Shown here one piece after another: positions 23,370 to 35,244 of a stretch of DNA of 64,000 nucleotides. Below the pieces are notes generated by a model, which was given only the letters and a program-made list of their open reading frames with translations, did no database searches and was not told where the DNA came from. The position numbers were made by a program, and so were the translations under genes. The stretch covers positions 6,993,546 to 7,057,545 of the forward strand of contig JAJEKV010000009.1 in the NCBI GenBank assembly GCA_021234155.1, read 5' to 3'. This DNA is from Isoetes taiwanensis. Its lineage: Eukaryota > Streptophyta > Lycopodiopsida > Isoetales > Isoetaceae. Within the stretch, counting starts at the first letter, position 1; the number at the start of each line of letters is the position of its first letter.

Positions 23370-25320
23370 CCAATGAGTTTGTGGATGGGGCCAGTAATGG
23401 CAGCGAGTTCAAGAATGAAAGTAGCATAATAATTAACTTTCCCAAGAAATGATCGTGTCTCCGTAATATTGGCAGGCGTCTGAGCCTTGAGAACACAGTT
23501 GATCTTGGCAGGATCCAAGGTAATACCCTCTTTACTGACGATGTGATCCAGAAGAATACCTAAAGTGACGCAGAAAGTACACCTCAGGATTCAAACTCAT
23601 GCCCGATTCATCACATTTTTGAAAAACGAGCTCAAATTTGGTGAGATGATCATCCACGGTGCTGTATACAGAAAAGCCATCTTGAAAAACTTGCAGAAAA
23701 GCATTATCTTTCATGTAATCTTGAAAAACAGAAAGTATAATACGTTAGAAAGTGGAAGGTGAGTTGGACAACCAAAGGGCACCACTTTGTAGGCAAAAGT
23801 ACCCCACGGTATGGTGAATATTGTTTTCAACTGATCTTCAGAGCGAATAGAAATTTGATTGTAGCCAGAAAAGCCATTCATGAAGGAGTACATTTCATGG
23901 CGTGCTACTTCTTCAAGAACTTGATCTATGAATGGTAGGGAGAAATGATTATGTTCCGTGGCCATATTGAGTTTTTCGTAGTCCAAGCAAACAATAATTT
24001 TTCCATTATGCTTAAGGGCAATAACAATGGGGGCTCACCCATTCAGAATATTTGACCTCATAAATAAGTCCAGCAGCCAAGAGTTTGTCAAATTCTGCCT
24101 TGACGTGGTCACAATAGTTGGGGTTCGGCCTGTACTGTCGCTGCTAGATGGGGCATGCATCAGGTTTGGTAGGAATGGTGAGTTCCCTCAACTTCTTTTT
24201 GATACCTCGTAAATCTTTGTAGAGCTCCACGCAAAAATATGTTTGAATTTTTTGAAAAGACGGAGTGCGCGAGTCTTATATAGTTTTGGAAGATTGACAA
24301 CTAACATGATAGGTTGGTTGTCTCCTAAGTCAATGATTTCGACTTGGGGAGTTTGAATGTGCGAAATAACATCAGTATCCATGCCAGTATGAGCAGCTGG
24401 TTGTGGAAGAACTGGTGGTTCAGCATTCTGAGTGGAAAAGAATACAGGCCGTTGAGTCTTGTCAAGCAAGGGTTGCGTCATGATGGCAACAACATCTATA
24501 ATGTCGTGAGGGATATTAGCATCCGGAAGGATGTCAACATGCTGAATCCAACTGCAAAGCGCGAGATAAGGATCAAGCAAGGCAACAACAATATGGTCTT
24601 TATTGAGACTCATATCACCCCAAGGATCAATATATTCAGGATATGCTGATAGTGGCAAACGAGCGTCAAGAGCTTGGATATGATAAGTGTTTTGGAGGTC
24701 GTCAGATTCACTATCAGAGAGCAAAGGTTCCGCATTTTCAACAGAAATAAGTTTTTCAGTTTTAAGATCCATGGTGGCATTCTATTGACTATCAGTAATG
24801 ACAAATTGATCATTGGCTCAATAGTGGATGCTTTTAGCTTGGTGGAGAAAATGTCTACCAACCAGCATTTCATAATCATCAGGATCTTCTCCTATTTTCC
24901 AAACACCAAATTCCAACGGAAATTTAAGATCGTCGATGCTGATTTGGAGAATAGGAGTGATGCCTTGGGGGCGCGTACTATGATCATTGGCCAGCTTAAT
25001 ATCGTAAGGAGCACAATACAGTTGAGTGATACCGAGTTGTTTCCTGAGTTTGTCCATGATGAGGTTGACAGCATGCCCCCATCAATTTGTACATGATTGA
25101 TCTGTTGATTTCCAACAGTTGTGTGAACATGGGCGTGGAAGTTGCTACAATAGCAACAAGAACAGTGGGTAAGGGCAATTGTTCCCATAGAGCAGGACAT
25201 ATCTTCAGAATGGTGGGGAGACTGAGGGGGGTTTTGATCTTGGCGAGCTCTTCTTGCAGCTCCAAAGGAATATGGGCGAAGGGATTTGCAGGATCCAAGG
25301 GCGTCGGTTCCTTGGGCATA
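23370..25320 (-). pseudogene. Ty3 pol, element-1-like: protease, linker, RT (truncated)
   Basis: Minus strand: protease with QIDGG near 25,080 and DKLRKQLGITQLYCAPYDI; a linker of about 190 codons at 24,188-24,772 with VISHIQTPQVEIIDLGDNQ, homologous to VIPHIQTPAVDIIDIGTNQ of element 1. RT follows with [46 protein letters not shown] and FSVYSTVDDHLTKFELVFQ. The RT stops just after LGKVNYYATF, where the second pol family begins. CAG/CTG sites are present at normal density here, unlike in element 1. Confidence 0.82.
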
Positions 25321-25574
25321 GAGGCAAAACTTCTTTGAGGAGCTCTACTTCAGCGGCGATGTTTGGATAAGGCTGAGGACGTGAAGTAGGTGCGGACGTG
25401 GATGGCGCCTCCGAACGTTGTTGAGCTCATGCAGTAGCATGAACATTGGCAAAAATGCATCCTTCAGCTGCTTACATAAGTCTGAGGATACTCTAACAGA
25501 CCTTTGGCATAATACGTGGCATGAGTTTGTCAAGATCCAGGGCAAAATGAACCATCGTGCTGCTCGTGAGGGAC

Positions 25575-25781
25575 TGATAAATTATCTAGAGAGAAGGAGA
25601 TAGCTAATATAATGCAATATATTGAACAAAGGAAAAATCCGGTGGGACAAGCTCCACACCTAGCTTGATATATAAAGACAGATACGACTCTACATGAATG
25701 GACACGACTCCTTATGTAGATTGCCATGTCATATGATGATGTGGCCTATATGATGAGGTGGAGGGTTGCATATATTCAACA
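25575..25781 (-). repeat. 3' LTR of captured-gene element
   Basis: 207 bp. On the element strand it reads TGTTGAATATATGCAACCCT...CTAGATAATTTATCA. It shares about 88 bp with 28,079-28,166, including CTAGAGAGAAGGAG and AATCCGGTGGGACAAGCTCC. Confidence 0.85.
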
Positions 25782-25795
25782 CCCTCCCTCAAACC
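25782..25795 (-). promoter_or_regulatory. polypurine tract of captured-gene element
   Basis: The minus strand reads GGTTTGAGGGAGGG immediately before the 3' LTR TG, the classical position for second-strand priming. Confidence 0.8.
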
Positions 25796-26149
25796 TACAC
25801 CTCTGAATCAACCAAAATCATCATGGCCAGGTTGATAAGTTAGCCATCTCTGGCGTTTTCTGCATTTTCTAATATTCTTCTGAATGTTCTTGTTCTTGGA
25901 ATATGTATCAGGAAGTTTTCTCTTCATGTATGAATTTCTCCTTTCAAATTCTCCAGTTTCAGCTTGCGGAATTTTCTCAAAAACATTTACAACTTCAGTG
26001 AACATCAAATTCATATTACTGAACATCAAATTCATATTACTGCTTTCTATGATTGATTGCATCATATCTGGATCGTCTGCAAATTCATAACATAGATCCC
26101 AAAGATCTGCTTTCTCTCTTCGACATGCTAAAGGAGTCATCTCTTCCTT

Positions 26150-26680
26150 CACATTCTTAAGCTTTCTATTCTGGTAGCATTCTTTATGCTGCTTATATCC
26201 ATCATTCCCTCCCTTAAGCTAGTTTCTTCATCTTTAACTTGATCTGCAATCTGAGGCTTGGGCCCTCCTTGAATCTCTGTATCTTCAATTTGGACTGGGC
26301 CCGTGGAGAGCTGTGCATTATGAGCAGCAGCATTGACTTCTTCGACTGCCTCAGATGTGCTGCCATGTGCTTGATCCATAAGTCTATTGCTCAATATCTT
26401 CATGGCTTTTCCCCTGGCATTTGTCTGTGATTTAAATAAATTTGCATCTCCAGTAGCGTGACCAGCCTTGCCCCTTTCAGCCTCGCCCTTCTCCTGGCAT
26501 TATCTGCTACATCACCAGCCTTTTGTTTTGCACCTTCTTTAGATTCATATCCTGTTTGCATTACACGTTTTGCTTTCTCCCTGGCACTATCAGAAACTTC
26601 TCCTGCTTTCTGCTTGGCCCCTTCTTTATTATTCAGACGGAGTGGGTCATCTGCAGTACTGCCAGCAGCCCCAATAAGAG
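26150..26680 (-). pseudogene. LEA group 3-like repeat segment (captured)
   Basis: The minus strand reads KEGAKQKAGEVSDSAREKA and, after a short spacer, KEGAKQKAGDVADNARRRA. These are Ala/Lys/Glu-rich 11-mer-like repeats typical of LEA_4 (group 3 late embryogenesis abundant) proteins, which protect cells during drying. A frame at 26,149-26,403 (MKILSNRLMDQAHGST...) continues downstream in another register, still acidic and helical. The segment is a fragment inside the retroelement, not an independent gene. The family assignment rests on composition and repeat form. Confidence 0.55.
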
Positions 26681-28030
26681 TCGCTTGAGCTTCAAAATTA
26701 TGACCATTTTAATCTTCTTTGATAATTTGATTATCTGGGAGGATATCAGTGCAAGAAATTTCCTGCAAGGAGCCACTTTCCATTCCATACTGAATTTGGC
26801 TCTAAATTGCTCTTCTGCTTTAGTAGCAAAATCTGTTGGATGAGTGATCAAACCATGCAACACAACAATAGGGTGCACTTGCTCGACTTCTGTCTGATCC
26901 ATATCAGGCCTGTCAGGCTCTGTTTCTGCAGCAACAATATCTTCCTTGGCTGCATCAACTGCCCCTGTCACAAACCACAAACCCGTCTCCACCATATCCT
27001 TCTTACTGGCAGGTACTGGCAGGGTAACAACATCCTTCTGGCCATCTCCAACCAGCTTGTCTCTATCTTGGGCTATGGTCTCAGCAGCACGGTCTTTAAT
27101 TGTTTCAACGGCTGTACTAATAGCTTCCATTGGAATGGTTTTTCCTTCATTTGGGGCTTCGGCCTGAATCCCAACGGGATCTATTATGTCAATGCCTTTT
27201 TCGGCATCATTTCCAATGGCATTCTCTACTGCAATCTGGGCGATGTGGGCTTCAAATCCGACCTCCTCTGAGTCCTTCTCAAGAATTGGGTCTTCAACAT
27301 CTCTTCTTTCCATTTTATCTGCAGCAACGTCCCTTCCTCTATCTGACATTCCAGGCCTGCTATTAGCTTGCAATATGTGATTAAATCTTGGAGGCATTCC
27401 CCCAGCTCTAAAATTTGACTCCGGATTTGCCTTTCTGAAATGCACCAGCGATTTGCTTAGACAATCCCAGGCACAATAGAGCTCCCTAGAAGCATTTTCG
27501 ACCTGAATGCCGGCCTGCCCAATATGAATTGAAATGCATTCTCTCATTCTGAGCGGAGATGGGGAAAGACGCAAAAGAGGGAAATTCCAGATGACGATTA
27601 CTCTCGAGAGAGAGCGTGGGTTATCTGAGATTGGCATGGGCTCCAACTTCTTCAACGGCAAGAGAATCTGCCGAATCTTCTAGAAGCGTCCCTTTTCTGC
27701 CTTGGCAACAACTTCAAATGGCCGATCCTTTTCTACAATGGCAATTTTTGCACTTCCAATTTCGATGTCTTTCTCTCTAGCAAAACATGCTGAGGATTCT
27801 GTGCAAAATCCTTCACGGGTGGTCACCCCCTTGAGCACAGTGATTCTGGTCTCCCAAATGTTTGCTTCTTGTTCATAAGCATCTGCCGGAACTGTAAAGC
27901 AGACAGTTACTAAATTCTTGGCCCTCAATTTGAAGACCCGTAATATGTTCTTCAAAGCATACTTCAATGAATTCTTCTTCCTATATTTCTTCAATTCCGA
28001 GGGAGGAGGCTCTCCTACTTCTTCCCTCAT
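26633..28030 (-). pseudogene. chimeric ORF of the retroelement with alpha-tubulin N-terminus
   Basis: The ATG at 28,030 opens a frame (MREEVGEPPPSELKKYRKK) that runs to a TAG at 27,680. It stays open in the same frame from 27,661 to 26,633. At 27,547 the same frame reads MRECISIHIGQAGIQV, then ELYC, the highly conserved start of plant alpha-tubulin. After about 25 residues the match is lost (AWDCLSKSLVHFRKAN). The tubulin 5' leader is also read through. The following residues are acidic and helical (MERRDVEDPILEKDSEEVGF). The 116 codons before the TAG match nothing I know. This is transduplicated exon sequence, not a working tubulin. Confidence 0.75.
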
Positions 28031-28065
28031 GATTTCTTCACCCAGGATCGTACTAAGAGCACGCA

Positions 28066-28078
28066 GGTTCTGATACCA
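28066..28078 (-). promoter_or_regulatory. primer binding site, initiator-Met type
   Basis: The minus strand reads TGGTATCAGAACC directly after the 5' LTR end AACA. It matches the plant retrotransposon initiator-Met site TGGTATCAGAGC in its first ten bases. Confidence 0.85.
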
Positions 28079-28166
28079 TGTTAAATTATCTAGAGAGAAG
28101 GAGGTAGCTAATATAATGCAATTTATTGAACAAAGAAAAAATCCGGTGGGACAAGCTCCACACCTA
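28079..28166 (-). repeat. 5' LTR remnant of captured-gene element
   Basis: 88 bp matching the inner end of the 3' LTR. Homology stops abruptly after CACACCTA at 28,166, where a LINE fragment begins, so the outer 120 bp are missing. Confidence 0.8.
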
Positions 28167-29207
28167 ATGCCCCTCCATCCACGCCCTATTGGAAACTCCA
28201 TGGTGGTGGGCACCACTGCCTCCAGACCCCTCAGCACCTCCACTGGCAGCATCAGTCCATCCCCTTACACAGAGACGATGGATTCTGGCAGGCGTTGTCT
28301 CTATTCAAGTATGGTACGAAGCGGGTCGCTTACTATCTTGGCCTGAATTTCAAGCAAGATTCATGCTCTCTCGTCGGGATGTGTCTCTATGGGAGAAGGT
28401 CGCAGAACATTTGCCCCTTGTAGTGCAAGTTGGTGTTGCTGAAGGAGTGCCATGGGTCTGTCATGAAAATATTCACAAAGGCAAGCACTTTGTCAGATTA
28501 GTATATCGCCTTCTGTTAGCACCACAGCCCCTCCAATTGCCAGATGGGTGGCATCTACAGGTTCCACATCGCACTTTGTGTCGTACATGGTGATGGCTTT
28601 GGGATAGGTTGCTCCACTCTAAAGTCTCTGTACTATGGTGGCTGGTTATCCACAGGTGCCTGCGCGTTAATGCCTTTTGACATCGCTATGATCCTCGCAT
28701 ATCTGCAGTATGCCCGCTCTGCCTTTCAGCCGTTGAGACTCTTGAGCACTGTCTCTTTGATTGTCCAGAGGTTCAACCAGCGTGGTCTTGGCTAGCTTGT
28801 TTAACAATACTTTGGACTGCCGATGCATCCTCTTGGCATCTTATCCTAATGCATGGCCCTCAGCTAAACAGAGGGCATTCCATCTTGGTTCTGGTTGGCT
28901 CCTCTAGTCGATATGGGAGCGTCGCAAACACCACATCTTCCAAGGCATTTATTCATCTGCACATGGTGTTATTACGATGGCCCAGAAAAAGATACTGACA
29001 GCCTATAAATGCTCCTCTCTTGATTCAGAAATGATGGAATGCATCTGGATCTAGTATCTTCGAATTGATTCTTATCGTTAGTCTCACTTTCTGGAGTAAG
29101 CACATTGTGCTCCAGGCTCGTGCTCCTATGGCATCTTCTTTGTGCTTACATAGTTAGATAAGACATGTAAACTTTGTACTTTTCATCATGATTAATAAAC
29201 TTTTTGG

Positions 29208-29238
<31 letters not shown>
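28167..29238 (+). mobile_element. LINE 3' end with poly(A) tail
   Basis: Plus-strand RT C-terminal and zf-RVT region: LLSWPEFQARFMLSRRD and SLWEKVAEHLP near 28,330-28,410. Then, one frame over, CPLCLSAVETLEHCLFDCPE and WSW near 28,700-28,790. A possible signal AATAAA lies at about 29,194 and a run of 28 A follows at 29,211-29,238. The fragment is 5'-truncated, as LINE copies often are, and abuts the broken LTR. Confidence 0.85.
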
Positions 29239-29239
<1 letters not shown>

Positions 29240-32100
29240 ATTGGAAGCACTTCTTGTCAAAGCATCGTATTATACCCCTAGAAAACATCTATTATACCCC
29301 TAGAAACACCATTAAGCTTAGATATATTTGCAAAACATATAGCTCACATGTGCGGTAAGTCCTATAAAACTCCTTTTTTATTGCCTCATCTCTTTATGTC
29401 CTCTGAAAATCATTCATTTTGATCCATGTGCAGATCATCTTTATGCCATAAATATTCATCCTCCATCGTGCGATCCACTGAAGGGCATCAGCAAACTAGC
29501 CCTTAACGCGTGCCTTCTCCAAAGCCAAGCGTGGTAAACTTTCTTCAGGCATAGTAATACAACACCTTGTAGACATAACTAAGTAGTCCGCAAACTGCCT
29601 CTGCCTCTAGCGTGAGCATCCCACATTCCGCTAATATCATATCATAGGGAGAAGTGGGGAGGGGGTCCAGTTCTTCTTCTTCAGGAGGACAGAGCCTCCT
29701 TCTAAAATGAGAATTTCGCACTACACCTATGCACCGTCCGGCACCAACTACTTCAAGGATGCAAATGAAATCTAGTGTACTATCGCTAACAGCATCGACC
29801 TCAGCCTGAATTACGAGCACATTGTGGAAAACCACAACACTCAGTGTGATGGGTAGAATCAAACTTGTGTCAGACCTAAGTGATGTTCTGGTCCATTTCC
29901 GAGGTGAAGAAGAGGACCTTCCACCTCCAGAGAACCTATTCCGAAAGGAAAGGTGATAACTGCAAGCAGAGTATGAGTGCGATCCATAGCTGCCAGCCTA
30001 CTACGCGTAAGAAAGGGGAGGATCAGACAAGGAAAGACATTCAAAATTCAAGCAGTTCAATGCATGAGCTTGACTATGAATGCGTCCCAAATCATGAACA
30101 TGTGATAACTAGAAGTAAGACCGCTTACTTGATACAGTTACCAATTGCATAAAGAACAAGAAGAAGAACTAAAAGTGGTGCTCGAATGGAATTGGAGATG
30201 GCTTAAATAGGCAGATTTCAATATCATTGAAGTGATGTCTAAGATTTAAATTCATTCCTTCATCATTATCTATTGCATCTGCAACAACTCAATTGAATTC
30301 CCTGCTGGGTTAAGAGACGCTTAACACAAATTGATCTCAATAACAGGAAAGGGAAGGATCGGAGGAAGCTCCCTTACGCGTGTGAAACATTGAAAGGTGG
30401 GTGACGGAGGGAACTTGTATCGCAATTCGTGTGGGAAGATCTCCGACACCAGACCTATAGATCCTCGCTAACGGGCATCTATAACATGCGGATGGGATCA
30501 TTTGGCATGCCACTTCGGCTGCAGGTGGGAATACGAAGGGGGGTCGTGGACCCCCAAGATTTGGAGCATAAATTGTTGATTGATTTTGGGTTTTTGGCCA
30601 GAATTTTGGCGCCATTAAATTCTTCAACTCGAGAGGAATCCAATGGTTCATCATTCGATGAAATCCAACAATTTATTGGCCCTTGTTTGTCAATTGGCCC
30701 TTTAAGTGCATGAAACATGGCGACCATCCCCTAAAGCTATCCTTTAACACCAGTATAGGATTTAATTTTAAATGAATTGGGAGCTATAAGACAACCCCAT
30801 GTGGAACAACACATTGTTTTTATCGGCCCTAGTTATGTCACATTGCAAAAAACATTAAGCATTAGGTCGTTGTGCATCTCTACGGCCATATTGAGAGAAT
30901 GCTTGCTGATAGCTCTGATCGCTCGCGATACTTAATAAGCTATAGCCACATGCCAATGATTCTTCATTGCATTATCAGTCTGACTGATGGGCATGCATTC
31001 AAGCTCGCAAAGCAAGCTTTTCTAACGTCCTCCTTCAGATCCTAATACACTCAAATCAAATCTTAACTTTGCAGTTCAATCCAAATATCACCTTAGATTC
31101 AGAGCGGAATTTTGATGTTCTAGGTGGATCTTTGATCAACAACGACCATAGTTGGAATGAAAAATAAGCAGTGTTTGATGATAAAGAAGAGGAAGATTTT
31201 CCATGTGTATCCAGGTTCTAAAGATCACAACTTAAAAAAAATTTGATGTATACCCAATTTCAGTGACGTCCTTGCGGTTCTTAATACCTATTTTTGACAA
31301 ATACCAGCTATTGACTCCAGTTAAGGCTTTCTTCGCATGCACTCTATCAATGCTAAATAAGGCTTTCAATGGCAAGATTCTTTAAAATCCCTTCCAGGAT
31401 TTATAGTAGACTTCAATTGGCTTCAAAGATACCCACTTCCTTTTTCATCTGCTCTGCCCAGCTAAGTGATCTGCCAGCTCTTGCTCATAGTCCACAATGA
31501 GCCTGTCGAAATTGTCCTACAACTTGATTTTGGAAGCATGGATGTTAGCCAATAATCGTGATATGTATACTGAAAATAACAGCAGTAAAAAAAAGGCATT
31601 CAATTATGCCCCCTCTGTGGAGCAAGTAACCTGCTACTGGTAGCTGCTTTTCTTTTTCTGCCTTTAGAAGTTTTAGAAAACAATTATTAGAAGGTCTAGA
31701 AACCTGCTTTCACATGCACTACTCCACGTGACAAATAGATAAGTGGAAAAATAGTTATAGTATTTATTTGTTCAACGCTCTTACCATGATATTCTCTTAC
31801 CACGTTTCGTGATACCCAATCTATGACGTCCATTCTGATCTCAACAGTGCCAAAAAGGCATAGTAGAGGGCAACTCGCGGTAGAGGACAACCCTCCTCTA
31901 GCCCTTGGAATGCCATCTTAAAACTCTTGCTTGGAGCTGTAAATTTTAGATATCCTTATAGAGCAACATTTGTGAGCTCTATATTAAGATTCTCTTACCT
32001 CTATGGTGGTTGCATATTAAGACATTTTATTAAAATGTTCCTTTACCATTAAATTTCTACTACAACTTTATCCACACAACACAACATGACTTTTCCGTAA
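29239..32100. other. no gene recognised
   Basis: About 2.9 kb without an assignable gene. A short direct repeat (TATTATACCCCTAGAAA) sits near 29,270-29,310. Minus-strand frames at 29,545-29,862 (105 codons) and 30,337-30,654 (105 codons) are open but unrecognised, and no splice structure supports them. Confidence 0.4.
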
Positions 32101-32154
32101 TGTGGGCTATTATTTGTTCGGACTTTTTGGGACGTGAGCCTCATTTACTTCCAC

Positions 32155-32212
32155 TTCCAGCACTTGTTTTCTAGTCATTTCCACTTCCAGCAGACAACCG
32201 ATTATTTTCTGG
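32155..32212. repeat. flanking repeat of gene-fragment block, left copy
   Basis: Contains TAGTCATTTCCACTTCCAGC; a similar sequence (GGTCATTTCTACTTCCAGC, plus a second partial copy) lies at 35,245-35,310. The two repeats enclose the block with deacetylase and protease exon remnants and could be ends of a carrier element. Similarity is limited to about 50 bp, so this is tentative. Confidence 0.4.
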
Positions 32213-33251
32213 TCATCAAGGGGACTTCACCTTTACCAACACGTACAAACCACCTTCGTGACTGGTAGGGGTATTTTTTATTGGGTTAGGGGTCCGTTGA
32301 CGGCCTGGTTGCCATACGAATTTTCCCACCTACCACCGTTTCCTGTACGGTAGAGGTGGTCGAGCGGGAGATGGTGCTCCCGTATGGATCCTTCTAGGGG
32401 TGTAGGGTGAAGACACAAAAGCCATTTTCCTTGGTGTTGATAGTTTCTTTGGTGTATGAAAGTTTTTTCTGCTTGATCTTGGTTTTGAGTTTTTGGTGCA
32501 TGAAGTTCTATTACGCTTGATTTTCGAGGAATGGGGTGCAAAGAACATGAGAACTTCATGGCAAGATGGAGTCTTTGGGGACCAATTGCCCCATTCAACC
32601 AGGGCGAATCTGGACATACCTTGACAAAAGGCAGCAAAAGGCGACAGGGGCGGCGTGGCGGCTATGGTGGAATCGGTATTTACAACCGAGGTTTGTCATT
32701 CCGGTGCCCTTTCCTTCTCCGGTGGGGACTTTACCGTTCTCATTGGCGACCGGGTACAAGCGAGAACCACCGCGGTAAGAACCCATTTAATAAATCCATA
32801 AAGTGGCTGCACGTTAGTAGAACTATGGTCTTATGCAATGCACATTTCATCTTGGGCTTAGGTTTTGAAAGGGGTTCTTGATGCTGGATTCAATATTGGC
32901 TACCCTGATGGTGCACGTATGAATGGAAGGAGTAGTTGGGGTACCTATTTGACTGCGGATCCAGGTAAATCTTATATATTATGCAGCATTGTCTAATTCA
33001 GATCTTATTATGCAGCAATGCCAATATTATATTCACATGTGCACCATTCAAGCTGCCTTGTAGCGTCTCCTTTCCTCCGTCTTCCAGGTATATCTAGTTT
33101 ATATTAAGCTTATTAAGCTTATTAAGCATATTAAGCTTTAGTTTTAAGCCTCCTGTTCAGCTGGTACTATTCACCCATGGCCAAAGAAAGCTAAGTATCA
33201 CCATGTTAAAATTTAATCCTTACCAATAAAGTATGACCTCTGATTGTGCAG

Positions 33252-33341
33252 GTACCTGTTCACATGAGAGGAAAAGTTCCCTCCTACTTTATCATTGCAG
33301 GCCTTGTATTTGTTCCTTTCTGGTTCCCTTTCTTGGAGTAA
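33252..33341 (+). pseudogene. DEG-type protease exon fragment
   Basis: After an acceptor-like TTGTGCAG the plus strand reads VPVHMRGKVPSYFIIAGLVF, then a few residues to a TAA. This resembles the '(V/I)P.H.KG..PSY.I.AGFVF' segment of plant DEG/HtrA-like proteases of the DEG9/DEG2 group, which are serine proteases with PDZ domains. Only this exon-sized piece is seen and it ends early. The identification is from memory of the family. Confidence 0.5.
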
Positions 33342-33540
33342 CACTCACATACATAGTCCTACTGCATTTCTGTTTTGCGATTTATGCTTAAAAAAGCTTT
33401 TGAAATGTGCAGGCCACTTGTCATCTTGAAGCAGTAATGTCAAGTGGAAGACCATTAATAATAAGATAACAGTACAAAGTTAATGTGTATATTGTTATTT
33501 TACCAAGCCTTCAAAGGACATAGAAATGCTGCACCGGTTG

Positions 33541-33910
33541 CTCTATATTCATCATGGGGATGGCATGGCATTGAAGAAGCCTTTTACACAACAGATTGAG
33601 TCATGACCGTATCATTCCATAAGTTTGGAGATTATTTTCCAGGCACATGTGATCTTAGGTGATCTTAGAGACGTTGGCCATGGTAAAGAAAAATATTATC
33701 CCCTGAATATTTCATTGAATGATGGAATTGATGATGAGAGTTATCAGTCATGGTCATGGAGGTTTCCAACCTGGGGCTGTTATTCTTCATTGTGCAGCAA
33801 ATTCCTTGTCTGGTGACAGGTTAGGTTGTTTAAATTTATCTGTGGAGGGGCATGCTGAATGCATAAAGTTTATGACAAATCACAAATCATTATGCATTTA
33901 GGACCTTCAC
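33541..33910 (+). pseudogene. class I histone deacetylase fragment (RPD3/HDA19-like)
   Basis: Plus-strand pieces in three registers follow class I HDAC order: YIHHGDGM (the HHGDG active-site region), [26 protein letters not shown], then [20 protein letters not shown] with DDESYQS. The tail [20 protein letters not shown] is followed by GHAECIKFM. Known HDACs remove acetyl groups from histone tails using Zn. Here a 10-bp internal duplication near 33,650, shifts and missing flanking exons make it a remnant. Pieces run without introns, which suggests a processed or captured copy. Confidence 0.82.
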
Positions 33911-35244
33911 CGTGCAGGTAAGCAAGACAAAATCACTAATCCGTAGTTTCAATCTGTAATATCATATCAGGTGCTTCTTGATTTGTGCAATGTGCCTTAA
34001 TTAATTCAATGCTTTTCTCTACATGCAGGTTACGAAGGATAGACAAGTTGAAATTAGGACATCATAGTATTGATAACATTACAAAACCATTATGTGTTAC
34101 GTGGACATAATGCCTTTGAAAGAAGCATATTCAAGACCCCGAACGTGGTATATTTTGAGCCAAATATCTATTTGATTTTAAAGGGAGGTGAATAGTGATT
34201 CCTGTGATTATAATAACATGGCAACATCAATTTTGGTTATAGAGGAGCCAATTAGCATTACAGGGGCATGTAAACCAATGATGATGCAAAGGTATTGTAG
34301 AATGTTTGCATGCCTGCTTGGTGTTACTATACTCAATTCGGTGAAGCAACTCCTCTAATTCGTCACAGGCAACAAACAATTTGGCTACTCAAGAGAGTGT
34401 ATTGATCAAGAATTTTTGTGGTGACTTTCTACCTGGATTTTGATCATATAATTTCTTTCATTTTTGTTCTTTGTTTTGTTCTTCTTAGGACTTAAGTTCT
34501 ATATAGATACAATGCTATAATTATATTTAGCTGTATGCATTTAACTATGTATAAAGTAGCAGTCATGTTTGAGCCTTTGTGGAACTTTCTAGGGTTCAAA
34601 TCCCTTGGAGCTACAACCGAACAATTATACCAGAATGTGAGTTATGGAAATTTTGGAAGAGATGGGATGTTCTGGAAGGATGACGTTTTCAGTCCAGACA
34701 ATAAGCTTTTACATCCATGTATCCATGGCATGAATGACGATTTTTAAGTCTTTTGATTATTGCACTTTTATTCTTTTCATTCCACTAAGGGAGCTATGTC
34801 TATGACTCGTGTTGGCATTGTGAAATATTTATTGCAACAATTGTACATTGTCAATGTGAATGACAAGTCACCTCTTATAAGTTAGCATTGTCAATGAATT
34901 TATATCATATAGACCATTGACCAATATTATAAACCATTGACCAAAAAGATTCTTGAATTGAATTAGCTCTTGTAATGACTAAAAAAATATTCAAAAAATG
35001 ATGTGTTACCATATGTGCTACAAGGGCTAGGACTTTTCTTATGGTGTCTAGTATATGTATGGGAAAGGGTATATGGATTGCCAGTTGGGGCTGGCGTACA
35101 TGTACGGATAAGGGGCCAAAAATTAAAATTCATATTTACGTATGGTTGGGGGGTTTCGCCCGCAAAAAGCCGTATACAGGGGGGTTTCAGTCGACCCCTT
35201 GCACGCACATGCCATATGCTCTATATAAAGAGGTGAAGCCCCCG

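Larger units (their letters stand above)
21538..25574 (-). mobile_element. chimeric, truncated Ty3/gypsy pol (two families joined)
   Basis: Two minus-strand pol segments lie head to tail. 23,370-25,320 is the protease-to-RT part of an element related to element 1. 21,547-23,345 is the pre-RT-to-integrase part of a second family. They meet at an A/T-rich tract at about 23,349-23,368. No LTRs of either are found. The right side is cut by the insertion at 25,575 and the left by the old LTR end at 21,537. Confidence 0.75.
25575..28166 (-). mobile_element. non-autonomous short-LTR retrotransposon with captured gene fragments
   Basis: The left (3') LTR is 25,575-25,781; the right (5') LTR survives only as 28,079-28,166. 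An initiator-Met-type primer binding site abuts the 5' LTR with no gap and a purine tract abuts the 3' LTR. The 2.3-kb interior carries no RT, protease or integrase motif. It has a long reading frame containing the start of alpha-tubulin and LEA-like repeats. The LTR length and binding site suit a Copia-mobilised LARD-type element (inference). Confidence 0.82.

Noticed and set aside
27446-27547. A working alpha-tubulin gene
   Set aside because: Only about 20-25 N-terminal residues match, then the frame departs from tubulin, and the segment lies between the LTRs of a retroelement.
29545-30152. Possible split gene on either strand
   Set aside because: Both strands are open, no domain is recognised and no consistent splice sites link the pieces.
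33252-33910. An intact histone deacetylase gene with introns
   Set aside because: The pieces change frame, contain a small duplication, and no N-terminal or later C-terminal exons are found in the surrounding 3 kb.
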